Source: Flavimobilis rhizosphaerae (GTDB lineage: Bacteria > Actinomycetota > Actinomycetes > Actinomycetales > Cellulomonadaceae). Taken from it: a stretch of 64,000 bases of DNA. This document shows positions 32,180 to 41,795 of this stretch, one piece after another; the first letter of the stretch is position 1, and the number at the start of each line of letters is the position of its first letter. The position numbers and the translations under genes are program-made. The notes beneath the pieces are model-generated. The model was not told the DNA's origin, ran no database searches, and worked only from the letters and a program-made list of their open reading frames with translations. Location of the stretch: positions 620,001-684,000 of the forward strand of contig NZ_JACZDF010000001.1 in assembly GCF_014852685.1 (NCBI RefSeq), given 5' to 3'.

Positions 32180-33457
32180 TCAGGCCGGCCCGGCCCACCC
32201 GGGCGCGCGCGTGACGACGTCTCCGACGACGGTGATCGCGGGTGCACGGACGCCTGCCGCGTTGGCGATCTCCCCGATGGTCGCGAGCGTGCCGAGGGTC
32301 GTGCGGGCGCGTGGGCCGTAGCCGTCCTCGAGGACGGCGGCGGGCGTGTGCGGGTCTCGGCCGCGGGCGACGAGCTCGGCCGCGGTCGTCCTGAGCCGGC
32401 CGAGCCCCATGAGGAGGACGAGGGTGTGGTCGGGGGCGTCAGGCACGGTGCCGAGGTCGTCGTGGCCGGTGAGCACCGTGAATCCGCGGGAGAGGCCGCG
32501 GTGCGTCACGGGGATGCCGGCGGCGGCGAGGACGGCGATCGCGCTCGTCACGCCGGGGACGACCTCGACGGGGACGCCGGCGGCCGCGCACGCGTCGAGC
32601 TCCTCGCCGCCGCGCCCGAAGACGTAGGGGTCGCCGCCCTTGAGTCGCACGACGCGCGCGCCGTCGAGGGCGCGCGCGACGAGCAGCGCGTTGATGTCCT
32701 CCTGCGGCACGGGGTGCGTGCCGGCGGTCTTGCCGACGTCGATGACCTCGACGTCGTCGCGCGCGTGCTCGAGCGCGGCGCGCGGCGCGAGCCGGTCGAG
32801 GACGACGACGTCGGCGCGCGCGAGGAGCTCCGCGGCACGGAGCGTGAGCAGCCCGGCATCTCCGGGACCGCCGCCGACGAGCGCAACCTCTCCGACGCCG
32901 GGTGGGGCGGGGACGGGCGTCGCCGGCGGGGCGGCGGACAGCGGCGAGGGTGTCGTGCTCCTCGCGGCGCGGTGGCGCGGTGCGCTGATCGTGCCGTCGC
33001 GCAGGGCGTGCGCGACCTTGTCGCGCAGCTCCATGGCGCGGCGCGGGTCGCCGCCTGCGCTCACCGTGACGGTGACGTCGTCGACGCGCGCGGCGGCGGG
33101 CACCCACAGGCTCGAAAGGGTGCGGTCGTCGGCCCGGCCGAGCCACACGCGTGCGTCCTCGGCGTCGGCGGCGACGGCCTCGTCGATCGCGGGCACGCCC
33201 GTCGCAGTGTGCGCGAGCCATGCGCCGTCGAGGTCGCCGGTCGCATAGGGACGCTGCTCCCAGCGGAGCTCGCCGCGGGCGGCGGCGCCGGTGACGTCGG
33301 CGCTCGCGACGGGCGCGACGACGGTGACGTCGGCTCCCGCGCGGACGAGCGCGAGCGCGCGTCGGGTGCCGACGGGGCCTGCGCCGACGACGACGCAGCG
33401 GCGGCCCGCGACGCGCAGCATCAGCGGGTAGGCGGGGTCGGTCGTCGAGCTGTCCAC
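32180..33457 (-). CDS. cysG: Sirohaem synthase: precorrin-2 dehydrogenase/uroporphyrinogen-III methyltransferase fusion
   Basis: 425 residues. The N-terminal half (about 1-150) is the NAD-dependent dehydrogenase/ferrochelatase part, with RRCVVVGAGPVGTRRALALV. The C-terminal half (about 175-420) is the SAM-dependent methyltransferase, with VALVGGGPGDAGLLTLRAAE, VRLKGGDPYVFGRGGEE and VEVVPGVTSA. It makes sirohaem, the prosthetic group of the sulfite reductase encoded upstream. GTG 33457 has a textbook CCGGAGG site. A terminator separates it from cysN, and a TAAGAT -10 (33492-33497) indicates its own promoter. Confidence 0.93.
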   Translation of the reverse strand: MDSSTTDPAYPLMLRVAGRRCVVVGAGPVGTRRALALVRAGADVTVVAPVASADVTGAAARGELRWEQRPYATGDLDGAWLAHTATGVPAIDEAVAADAEDARVWLGRADDRTLSSLWVPAAARVDDVTVTVSAGGDPRRAMELRDKVAHALRDGTISAPRHRAARSTTPSPLSAAPPATPVPAPPGVGEVALVGGGPGDAGLLTLRAAELLARADVVVLDRLAPRAALEHARDDVEVIDVGKTAGTHPVPQEDINALLVARALDGARVVRLKGGDPYVFGRGGEELDACAAAGVPVEVVPGVTSAIAVLAAAGIPVTHRGLSRGFTVLTGHDDLGTVPDAPDHTLVLLMGLGRLRTTAAELVARGRDPHTPAAVLEDGYGPRARTTLGTLATIGEIANAAGVRAPAITVVGDVVTRAPGWAGPA

Positions 33458-33491
33458 GATGCCTCCGGGGTGGGTGTGGCGGGCGTGCGCG

Positions 33492-33497
33492 ATCTTA
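33492..33497 (-). promoter_or_regulatory. cysG: Probable -10 element of cysG
   Basis: TAAGAT on the minus strand, 35 bases before the GTG and downstream of the cysN terminator. Confidence 0.45.
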
Positions 33498-33549
33498 CCG
33501 ACCGAGCGTTCTCGACCGCGTGGTGACCCGGCCGGCCCGTGCGGACGGC

Positions 33550-33585
33550 CGACGGCGCACGACGCGGGTGCGTCGTGCGCCGTCG
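33550..33585 (-). terminator. 16-bp hairpin ending the cys operon
   Basis: Arms 33550-33565 and 33570-33585 with loop GGGT lie 12 bases after the cysN stop. Confidence 0.8.
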
Positions 33586-33596
33586 GGCCGGGCCGC

Positions 33597-34928
33597 TCAG
33601 ATCGCGAAGTCGGCGGGGCGGTCGCCGGGGAAGCGGGCAGCGGCGAGCGCGTCCCCGACCATGCCGGCAGCGAGAGTGAGGCCGTCGGCGGGGTCGATGA
33701 CGCAGAACGCGCCGGTGCGGCGGTGCTCGGCGTACTCCTCGGCCGGCACGGGCGACGCGAGCCGCAGCTGGACGCGACCGATGTCGTTGAGCTCGAGCGT
33801 GTCGCCCGGCACGAGGTGCGCGGCGTCGAGGTCGAGTCGCCCGACGACGTCGCGGACGACCGCCTGGACGACCTTCGTCGTGTGCTTGACGAGGACGCGC
33901 TGCCCGGCGCGCAGCGGCTTCTCGCCGAGCCACGCGAGGGTCGCGGTGACGTCCTGCGTGAGTGCGGGGACGTCGTCGGCGGCAACGATCGTGTCGCCGC
34001 GCGCGATGTCGATGTCGTCGGTGAGGCGCAGCGTCACGGACTGCGGGGCGAACGCCTCGGCGAGCGGACCGTCGGCTGTGTCGATCGCCTCGACGAGCGT
34101 GCGCTTGCCCGACGGCAGGACGACGACCTCGTCGCCGGGACGCACGACGCCCTCGGCGATCTGGCCCGCGTAGCCGCGGTAGTCGACGTGCTGCGGGTCG
34201 CGTGCCGCGCCCTGGGGGCGCAGCACGACCTGCACGGGGAAGCGCAGGTGCTGCGCGGTGACGTCCTCGCCGACGGGCAGGTCCTCGAGCAGCTCGAGGA
34301 GGCTCGGCCCGTCGTACCAGGGGGTCGCGTCGGAGCGGTCGACGACGTTGTCGCCGACGAGCGCGCTCACGGGCACGGTGTGGATCGCGGGGACGCCGAG
34401 GTCGGCGGAGGCCGCGCGGATCTCGGCGGCGAGCTCGGCGTAGCGCTCGGCGGAGTAGTCGACGAGGTCGATCTTGTTGACGGCGACGACGACGTGCGGG
34501 ACGCGCAGCAGGGAGGCGACCGCGAGGTGGCGGCGCGTCTGCTCGAGGAGGCCCTTGCGGGCGTCGATGAGGAGGACGACGGCGTCGGCCGTCGACGCAC
34601 CGGTCACGGTGTTGCGCGTGTACTGGACGTGCCCGGGGCAGTCGGCGAGGACGAACGCGCGGCGGGCGGTCGCGAAGTAGCGGTAGGCGACGTCGATCGT
34701 GATGCCCTGCTCGCGCTCGGCGCGCAGGCCGTCGGTGAGGAGCGCGAGATCGGCGCCGTCGAGGCCGCGGTCGCGCGAGACGCGTTCGACGGCGTCGAGC
34801 TGGTCGGCGAGGACGGACTTGGAGTCGTAGAGGAGGCGGCCGACGAGTGTCGACTTGCCGTCGTCGACGGAGCCGGCGGTCGCGAGGCGCAGGAGCGTCG
34901 CGGACGCGGGGAGGGTAGCGGTGCTCAC
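33597..34928 (-). CDS. cysN: Sulfate adenylyltransferase subunit 1 (GTPase)
   Basis: 443 residues. The GTPase motifs are GSVDDGKST (19-27), ITIDVAYRYF, DCPGHVQYTRN and VAVNKIDLVDY. Two elongation-factor-like beta-barrels follow. It lacks an APS-kinase (CysC) extension, in keeping with a pathway that reduces APS directly. It couples GTP hydrolysis to APS formation by CysD. The GTG start at 34928 has GGAGA upstream; cysD ends 55 bp before it. Confidence 0.95.
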   Translation of the reverse strand: MSTATLPASATLLRLATAGSVDDGKSTLVGRLLYDSKSVLADQLDAVERVSRDRGLDGADLALLTDGLRAEREQGITIDVAYRYFATARRAFVLADCPGHVQYTRNTVTGASTADAVVLLIDARKGLLEQTRRHLAVASLLRVPHVVVAVNKIDLVDYSAERYAELAAEIRAASADLGVPAIHTVPVSALVGDNVVDRSDATPWYDGPSLLELLEDLPVGEDVTAQHLRFPVQVVLRPQGAARDPQHVDYRGYAGQIAEGVVRPGDEVVVLPSGKRTLVEAIDTADGPLAEAFAPQSVTLRLTDDIDIARGDTIVAADDVPALTQDVTATLAWLGEKPLRAGQRVLVKHTTKVVQAVVRDVVGRLDLDAAHLVPGDTLELNDIGRVQLRLASPVPAEEYAEHRRTGAFCVIDPADGLTLAAGMVGDALAAARFPGDRPADFAI

Positions 34929-34983
34929 GGGAGGGTCTCCTTGGCGACGTGCGGGGCGGGGACGGCGGGGCGGGGGTGCGGCA

Positions 34984-35928
34984 TCAGAAGTACCCCTCCT
35001 TCTTGCGGTCCTCCATGGCGGCCTCGGAGATGCGGTCGTCGGCGCGGGTCGCGCCGCGCTCGGTGATGCGAGTCGTCGCGACCTCGGCGATGACGTCGGC
35101 GACGGTCGTCGCATCCGACGAGACGGCACCCGTGCACGACATGTCGCCGACGGTGCGGTAGCGCACGACCTCGGTGCGGACGGACGCGGCCTCGGCGTCG
35201 GTGCGCGGCGCCGAGTACGGGCCGACGGCGAGGAGCATGCCGTCGCGGTCGAAGACCTCGCGCTCGTGCGCGTAGTAGAGCCCGGGCAGCGCGATGTTCT
35301 CGCGCTCGATGTAGCGCCACACGTCGAGCTCGGTCCAGTTCGACAGGGGGAACGCGCGGACGTGCTCGCCCGGGCGGTGTCGCCCGTTGTAGAGGTTCCA
35401 CAGCTCGGGCCGCTGGTTGCGCGGGTCCCACTGCCCGAACTCGTCGCGCAGGGACAGGACGCGCTCCTTGGCGCGCGCCTTCTCCTCGTCGCGGCGTCCG
35501 CCGCCGAAGACGGCATCGAAGCGTCCGCCGGAGATCGCGTCGAGCAGGGGCTGGGTCTGCAGGGGGTTGCGAGTGCCGTCGGCACGCTCCTGGAGGCGCC
35601 CGTCGTCGAGGTAGTCCTGGACGGAGGCGACGACGAGACGTAGGCCGAGCCGCTCGACCTCGGCGTCGCGGTACGCGAGGACCTCGGGGAAGTTGTGCCC
35701 GGTGTCGACGTGGACGACGGGGAAGGGCACGGGCGCGGGCCAGAAGGCCTTGGCCGCGAGGTGGAGCATGACGACGGAGTCCTTGCCGCCTGAGAAGAGC
35801 AGCGCGGGCCGCTCGAACTCGGCGACGACCTCACGGATGATGTGGATCGCCTCGGACTCGAGGAGGTCGAGGTGGCTGAGGGTGTACGGCGCGGCCTGCA
35901 CGGCAGGGGCGTCGGTCGTCGTCGTCAT
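34984..35928 (-). CDS. cysD: Sulfate adenylyltransferase subunit 2
   Basis: 314 residues of the PP-loop ATP pyrophosphatase family: SGGKDSVV at 46-53, VVHVDTGHNFPEVLAYRD, FGGGRRDEEKARAKER and FPLSNWTELDVWRYIERENI, all standard CysD. It makes adenosine 5'-phosphosulfate from ATP and sulfate with CysN. The start overlaps the stop of cysH by four bases (ATGA). Confidence 0.96.
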   Translation of the reverse strand: MTTTTDAPAVQAAPYTLSHLDLLESEAIHIIREVVAEFERPALLFSGGKDSVVMLHLAAKAFWPAPVPFPVVHVDTGHNFPEVLAYRDAEVERLGLRLVVASVQDYLDDGRLQERADGTRNPLQTQPLLDAISGGRFDAVFGGGRRDEEKARAKERVLSLRDEFGQWDPRNQRPELWNLYNGRHRPGEHVRAFPLSNWTELDVWRYIERENIALPGLYYAHEREVFDRDGMLLAVGPYSAPRTDAEAASVRTEVVRYRTVGDMSCTGAVSSDATTVADVIAEVATTRITERGATRADDRISEAAMEDRKKEGYF

Positions 35929-36743
35929 GCGTGGAGCCCACATTCTGTCTTGTCGAGCCCGGCCCAGCGGCCGGAGCGCGGGTCCTCGCCGGGGGCGACC
36001 CGGCGGGTGCACGGTGCGCAGCCGATCGACGGGTAGCCGTCGTCGAGCAGCGGGTTGATGAGCACCGCGTGCTTCGCCGCGTAGGCGAGGAGGTCGTCGA
36101 ACGACCAGGCGGCGAGAGGGTTGATCTTCACGAGGCGGTTCTTCTCGTCCCAGGTGACGAGCGGCGTGCCCGTCCGGGTGGGTGCCTCGTCGCGGCGGAC
36201 GCCCGTCACCCAGGCCTCGTAGCCGCCGAGGGCGGCGTGGAGGGGGGCGACCTTGCGCAGCGCGCAGCACAGTCCGGGGTCGCGCTCGTGGAGGCGCGGT
36301 CCGTACTGGGCGTCCTGCTCGGCGACGGACTGCGACGCGGTGACGTCGACGACCGTGATGGGCATGCTGCCCGCGGCGGCGTCGCGCGTGCCGAGGGTCT
36401 CGGGGAAGTGGTAGCCGGTCTCGAGGAAGAGGACGTCGACCCATGGGGCATGCTGCGCGACGACGTGGGGCAGGACGAGGTCGGCCATCGAGCATGCGAC
36501 GGCGAGGAGGTCGCCGAACGTCTCGGACGCCCAGGCGGCGACCTCGTCCGCGCTGGCCTCGCGGCCGTCGGCGGGGGAGAGGAGCGCGGCACCTTGCGCG
36601 GCGAGCTTCTTGAGCTCGTCGTCGGGGCGTCGCGGCGTGGCCCGCGCGGCGCGCTCGGCAGCGTGCGTGGCACGCGCCTGCTCGTGCGCGGCGGCGCGGG
36701 CGCGGCCGGCTGCGCTGAGCGCGGCGAGGTCGGCGGCGCTCAC
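35925..36743 (-). CDS. cysH: Adenylyl-sulfate (APS) reductase, CysH family
   Basis: 272 residues. It has the PAPS/APS reductase fold without a P-loop. The cysteine pairs CC (159-160) and C-x2-C (242-245) bind the [4Fe-4S] cluster that marks APS-specific enzymes, and the catalytic ECGLH (C268) is at the C-terminus. It reduces APS to sulfite. The GTG start overlaps the sulfite reductase stop by four bases. No CysC is present in the operon, in agreement with APS as substrate. Confidence 0.94.
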   Translation of the reverse strand: MSAADLAALSAAGRARAAAHEQARATHAAERAARATPRRPDDELKKLAAQGAALLSPADGREASADEVAAWASETFGDLLAVACSMADLVLPHVVAQHAPWVDVLFLETGYHFPETLGTRDAAAGSMPITVVDVTASQSVAEQDAQYGPRLHERDPGLCCALRKVAPLHAALGGYEAWVTGVRRDEAPTRTGTPLVTWDEKNRLVKINPLAAWSFDDLLAYAAKHAVLINPLLDDGYPSIGCAPCTRRVAPGEDPRSGRWAGLDKTECGLHA

Positions 36744-38467
36744 TGGAGCACCTCGTCGTCGACGCGCAGCGCCCAGTCGGCGAAGGTCTCGTCGCCCTCG
36801 TGCTCGTCGTCGTAGCGGCGGACGACGCGCTCGACGTACTCGGCGACCTCGTCGGCCGTGACCTTGAGGCCGCGGACGGTGCGGCCGAGGCCGCCCTCCT
36901 CGCGGCCGTGGCCGGAGAGCCCGCCGCCGAGGTGCACCTGGAAGCCGGCGACCTGCTCACCGTCGGCGGTCGTGACGATCTGGCCCTTGAGGCCGATGTC
37001 GCCGGTCTGGGTGCGGGCGCACGCGTTGGGGCAGCCGTTGACGTTGAGGGTGATCGGGGTGTGGTCGCCGCGGTCGAGGCGGGTCTCGAGGGTCTCGACG
37101 GTCTGGCGGGCGAGGCCCTTGGTCTCGACGATCGCGAGCTTGCAGTACTCGATGCCGGTGCACGCGATGGTGCCGCGGCGCCAGCCGCTCGCCTCGGTCT
37201 CGAGGCCGGTCGCGCGCAGACCCTCGACGAGGGCGGGGACCTGCTCGCCGGGGACGTCGAGGACGAGGAGCTTCTGGTACGGGGTGAGGCGGATGCGGCG
37301 CGAGCCGGCGGCCTCGGCGAGGCGTGCGGTCTCGAGGAGCGTCGTCCCGGAGACGCGGCCCACGTAGGGGGCTGCGCCGACGTAGAAGAGGCCGTCCTTC
37401 TGCTCGTGGACGCCGACGTGGTCGCCTGAGCGGGGCGCGGGGGCGGGCGCGGGGCCGTCGGCGAGGGCGTAGCCGAGGTACTCGGTCTCGAGGATGTTCC
37501 GGAACTTCTCCGTGCCCCAGTCGGCGAGGAGGAACTTCAGTCGGGCCTTGTTCCGCAGCCGGCGGAAGCCGTAGTCGCGGAAGATCGAGGTGACGCCGAC
37601 CCAGACGTCGGCGACCTGGTCCTCGCGGACGAACGCGCCGAGGCGCTCGGCGAGGCGCGGCTGTGCGGAGAGGCCGCCGCCGATCCAGATGTCGTAGCCG
37701 GGGCCGAGCTCGGGGTGGACGACCCCGACGAGGCCGAGGTCGTTGATCTCGTGGACGACGTCGAGGCTCGGGTGTCCGGTGATCGCGGTCTTGTACTTGC
37801 GCGGCAGGTTGGAGAACGACGGGTCGCCGATGTAGCGCTCGACAATCTCCCCGATGACCGGCGTGGGGTCGATGATCTCGTCCTTGGCGATGCCTGCGAC
37901 GGGGCTGCCGAGGATGACGCGTGGCACGTCGCCGCACGCCTCGGTCGTCGTGAGCCCGACGGACTCGAGGCGCCGCCAGATCTCGGGGACGTCGCGGACG
38001 TCGACCCAGTGGAGCTGGATGTTGTGGCGGTCGGTGATGTCGGCGGTGTCGCGTGCGAAGTCGACGGAGATCTGGCCGATGACGCGCAGCTGCTCGGTCG
38101 TGAGGGCGCCGCCGTCGACGCGGACGCGCATCATGAAGTGGTCGTCGTCGAGCTCGTGGGGCTCGAGGGAGGCGGTGCGGCCGCCGTCGATGCCGGGGCG
38201 GCGCTGCGTGTAGAGGCCCCACCAGCGGAAGCGCCCGTGGAGGTCTTCCTTGCTGATGGACTCGAAGCCGCCGGCGGCGTAGATCGTCTCGATGCGCTCG
38301 CGGACGTTGAGGCCGTCGTCCTTCTGCTTGATGACCTCGTTGGGGTTGAGGGGCTCGGTGCCGTCGATCTTCCACTGGCCCTGGGGTCGGGTGGAGCGCG
38401 AGGGCTTGGCGACGCCGCGCGAGGCGCGAGGCGTCGCCTCGGCGGCGCCGGGTGCGGTCGTGGTCAT
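36740..38467 (-). CDS. Ferredoxin-type sulfite reductase
   Basis: 575 residues, the two-fold nitrite/sulfite reductase architecture. The sirohaem/[4Fe-4S] ligands are C436 and C442 (ACTGIEYCKLA) and C479 and C483 (NGCPNACART). The size and absence of flavin domains fit the ferredoxin-dependent SirA type, electrons probably coming from FdxA. It reduces sulfite to sulfide and is first in the operon sir-cysH-cysD-cysN. The ATG at 38467 has GAGGGG upstream. Nitrite reductase is the main alternative, but the APS reductase neighbours favour sulfite. Confidence 0.92.
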   Translation of the reverse strand: MTTTAPGAAEATPRASRGVAKPSRSTRPQGQWKIDGTEPLNPNEVIKQKDDGLNVRERIETIYAAGGFESISKEDLHGRFRWWGLYTQRRPGIDGGRTASLEPHELDDDHFMMRVRVDGGALTTEQLRVIGQISVDFARDTADITDRHNIQLHWVDVRDVPEIWRRLESVGLTTTEACGDVPRVILGSPVAGIAKDEIIDPTPVIGEIVERYIGDPSFSNLPRKYKTAITGHPSLDVVHEINDLGLVGVVHPELGPGYDIWIGGGLSAQPRLAERLGAFVREDQVADVWVGVTSIFRDYGFRRLRNKARLKFLLADWGTEKFRNILETEYLGYALADGPAPAPAPRSGDHVGVHEQKDGLFYVGAAPYVGRVSGTTLLETARLAEAAGSRRIRLTPYQKLLVLDVPGEQVPALVEGLRATGLETEASGWRRGTIACTGIEYCKLAIVETKGLARQTVETLETRLDRGDHTPITLNVNGCPNACARTQTGDIGLKGQIVTTADGEQVAGFQVHLGGGLSGHGREEGGLGRTVRGLKVTADEVAEYVERVVRRYDDEHEGDETFADWALRVDDEVLQ

Positions 38468-38483
38468 GATGTCCCCTCGGTCG

Positions 38484-38560
38484 GTGCGTGGTGCGTGGTG
38501 CGTGATCCAGAACCTAGGAAGCGAGGATCCCCGGAACAACCCGTCCCGCCATCCGGGACG
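38484..38560 (-). promoter_or_regulatory. Promoter and operator region of the cys operon
   Basis: On the minus strand TTGTTC (38534-38539) and TAGGTT (38511-38516) are separated by 17 bp, a good sigma-A-type promoter. Directly upstream of the -35 lies an inverted repeat CGTCCCG/CGGGACG with 5-bp spacer (38542-38560). In the leader, GTGCGTG is repeated three times in tandem (38484-38504). Confidence 0.6.
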
Positions 38561-38723
38561 ACTTGATCTGACTCCCTGTCGCCCCGCTGACCCTCGCCCC
38601 TGTCTCGCGATCAGGTACGGCGGGGGGTTCTGAGGTGGTGGGGCCGTAGGGTTGCCGGGTGACGGACGGCAGGGTGACAGCGGGCATCGGGTGCGCGCCT
38701 GCGTGCACCTGCGAGGAGGATGT

Positions 38724-39860
38724 ATGGGCCTGAGCCCGCTCACCGGCATCGACTTCCCCTGGGATCTCCTCGAGCCCGCCAAGGCGAGGGCCGCCGCGCA
38801 CCCGGACGGGATCGTCGACCTCTCGGTCGGCACGCCGGTCGACGCGACCCCGGACGTCGTGCGCCGCGCGCTCGAGTCCGCGTCCGACGCGCACGGCTAC
38901 CCGCTCACGGCGGGGACCCCGGCGCTGCGTGCCGCGATCGCGGGCTGGTTCGCGCGCCGTCGAGGCGTCGAGATCATGCCTGACGCGACCCTGCCGACCG
39001 TCGGCTCCAAGGAGCTCGTCGGCCTCCTGCCGTCGATGCTCGGCCTCGGAGCGGGCGACACCGTCGTCCATCCGGCCGTCGCCTACCCGACGTACGAGGT
39101 CGGGGCGCGCCTCGCGGGCGCGTCCGCCCTCGCGACGGACGACGTGCGCGACTGGGACGGACGCGAGGGTGTGCGGCTGGTCTGGGTGAACTCGCCGGGC
39201 AATCCGCACGGCCGCGTCGCTGACATCGCCGAGCTGCGCGCGGTCGTCGAGGCGGCCCGACGCACGGGCGCGGTCGTCGTCTCGGACGAGTGCTACGCCG
39301 AGCTCGGCTGGGGACCCGGCGCCCACGACCCGCGGTCGGTGCCGAGCCTGCTCGACCCGCGCGTGTGCGGGGGCGACCTTACGGGCCTGCTCGTCACGTA
39401 CTCGTTGTCGAAGCAGTCGAGCATGGCGGGCTACCGTGCGGCGTTCGTCGCGGGCGACCCAGCGCTCGTCGGCGGTCTGCTCGCGCTGCGCAAGCAGCTC
39501 GGGCTCATCGTCCCGGCTCCGGTCCAGGCGGCGATGGTCGCGGCGCTCGACGACGACGACCACGTCGCGGCGCAGCGTGAGCGGTACCGGGCGCGGCGTG
39601 ACCTTCTTGGCGGGGCCTTGGCGATGGCCGGGTTCGTCGTCGACCACTCCGAGGCGGGGCTTTACCTCTGGGCGCGCCCGGTCGGTGAGCCCGTCGACTG
39701 CTGGGTCACTGTCGAGCGTCTTGCGGGGCTCGGGCTGCTCGTCGCGCCGGGGGCGTTCTACGGGCCCGCGGGAGCGGGTCACGTGCGGGTCGCGCTCACG
39801 GTGAGCGACGAGCGCGCGGCCGCTGCCGCGGCCCGTCTCCATGCGCTCGCCAGAGCATGA
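38724..39860 (+). CDS. dapC: Succinyldiaminopimelate transaminase, DapC type
   Basis: 378 residues, class I/II aminotransferase. The PLP lysine is K230 in YSLSKQSSMAGYR; the family start MGLSPLTGIDFPWDLLEPAK and WVNSPGNPHGRV are typical of actinobacterial DapC. It makes N-succinyl-LL-diaminopimelate for lysine and peptidoglycan. ATG 38724 follows GAGGAGG. In many relatives dapC sits beside fdxA; here fdxA is 8 kb away with the sulfur genes between. Confidence 0.88.
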   Translation: MGLSPLTGIDFPWDLLEPAKARAAAHPDGIVDLSVGTPVDATPDVVRRALESASDAHGYPLTAGTPALRAAIAGWFARRRGVEIMPDATLPTVGSKELVGLLPSMLGLGAGDTVVHPAVAYPTYEVGARLAGASALATDDVRDWDGREGVRLVWVNSPGNPHGRVADIAELRAVVEAARRTGAVVVSDECYAELGWGPGAHDPRSVPSLLDPRVCGGDLTGLLVTYSLSKQSSMAGYRAAFVAGDPALVGGLLALRKQLGLIVPAPVQAAMVAALDDDDHVAAQRERYRARRDLLGGALAMAGFVVDHSEAGLYLWARPVGEPVDCWVTVERLAGLGLLVAPGAFYGPAGAGHVRVALTVSDERAAAAAARLHALARA

Positions 39861-39871
39861 CGCCGCAGGTC

Positions 39872-39885
39872 GGGACGTTCGTCCC
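39872..39885. promoter_or_regulatory. Palindrome GGGACGTTCGTCCC after dapC
   Basis: A 14-bp palindrome 12 bases after the dapC stop, followed by AGGTTTT. It could be the dapC terminator or an operator upstream of gltA. The identical palindrome recurs at 55161-55174. Confidence 0.45.
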
Positions 39886-39891
39886 AGGTTT

Positions 39892-39907
39892 TGTGACGCT
39901 CATCACC
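39892..39907. promoter_or_regulatory. CRP/GlxR-like site upstream of gltA
   Basis: TGTGACGCTCATCACC matches the CRP-family consensus TGTGA-N6-TCACA at nine of ten positions. It lies 212 bp before the gltA start. gltA is a known GlxR target in Corynebacterium; the site here is by pattern only. Confidence 0.55.
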
Positions 39908-40118
39908 TGATTCTGACCCGCAGATGACCCGTGAGGATTGGTCGGCGGCCGCCCCCCGCGGGTACCGTCGACCCAGACGGTCGACGCAGCCCGCCGGAGA
40001 TGGGGTTCCCAGGTCCGCAGCGCGAACCTCCGCACCCGCGGACGGTTCCGGGAGGTCGTCGACGCTCACGGACGAAAGCGGCCGCAGCCCCCGGGCCACG
40101 GCCCCAAGGAAGGACACC

Positions 40119-41417
<1,299 letters not shown>

Positions 41418-41433
41418 TCCTCACGTCCAAGAG

Positions 41434-41467
41434 CGGGCGCAGGACTGCCACGACGGTCCTGCGCCCG
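41434..41467 (+). terminator. Terminator of gltA
   Basis: 12-base arms 41434-41445 and 41456-41467 with a 10-base loop, followed by TTGTCG, 17 bases after the stop. Confidence 0.85.
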
Positions 41468-41521
41468 TTGTCGTGTAGCGCCTTCCTTGGGCCGATGCGG
41501 GGCCGACGCGCCCGGACGACG

Positions 41522-41551
41522 AAGGCCCCGGAGCCGATGCTCCGGGGCCTT
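41522..41551 (-). terminator. Terminator of the bL37 gene
   Basis: 13-base arms 41522-41534 and 41539-41551 with loop CGAT, 35 bases beyond the stop of the small ribosomal protein gene read leftward. Confidence 0.8.
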
Positions 41552-41586
41552 GCGTGTGCCGTTCTCCGGCCGCTCCGAGCGGATGC

Positions 41587-41661
41587 TCAGGCGTTGGGGC
41601 GCTTGCCGTGGTTGGCGGCGTTGCCCTTGCGGCTGCGACGCTTGCGTCCGCGCTTGCTCAT
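41587..41661 (-). CDS. 50S ribosomal protein bL37
   Basis: A 24-residue, extremely basic protein, MSKRGRKRRSRKGNAANHGK followed by RPNA. This corresponds to bL37, the small actinobacterial 50S protein seen in mycobacterial ribosome structures, where it ends in the same ANHGKRPNA. GGAG lies six bases before the ATG and a strong hairpin follows. It is easily missed in annotation because of its length. It is divergent from the pilT-like gene. Confidence 0.88.
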   Translation of the reverse strand: MSKRGRKRRSRKGNAANHGKRPNA

Positions 41662-41795
41662 GGTGACTCCAAGTCCCTCGTGTCGTGCTGGCCGTCGTCC
41701 ATCGTCCCACACCGCGGGCGGTGCGTGCGAACCTGTCCGTCACGCCGGGGTGCGGAGGCTCAAGTCGGACGCTCCAGAGGCCGATACTGTCAAGC

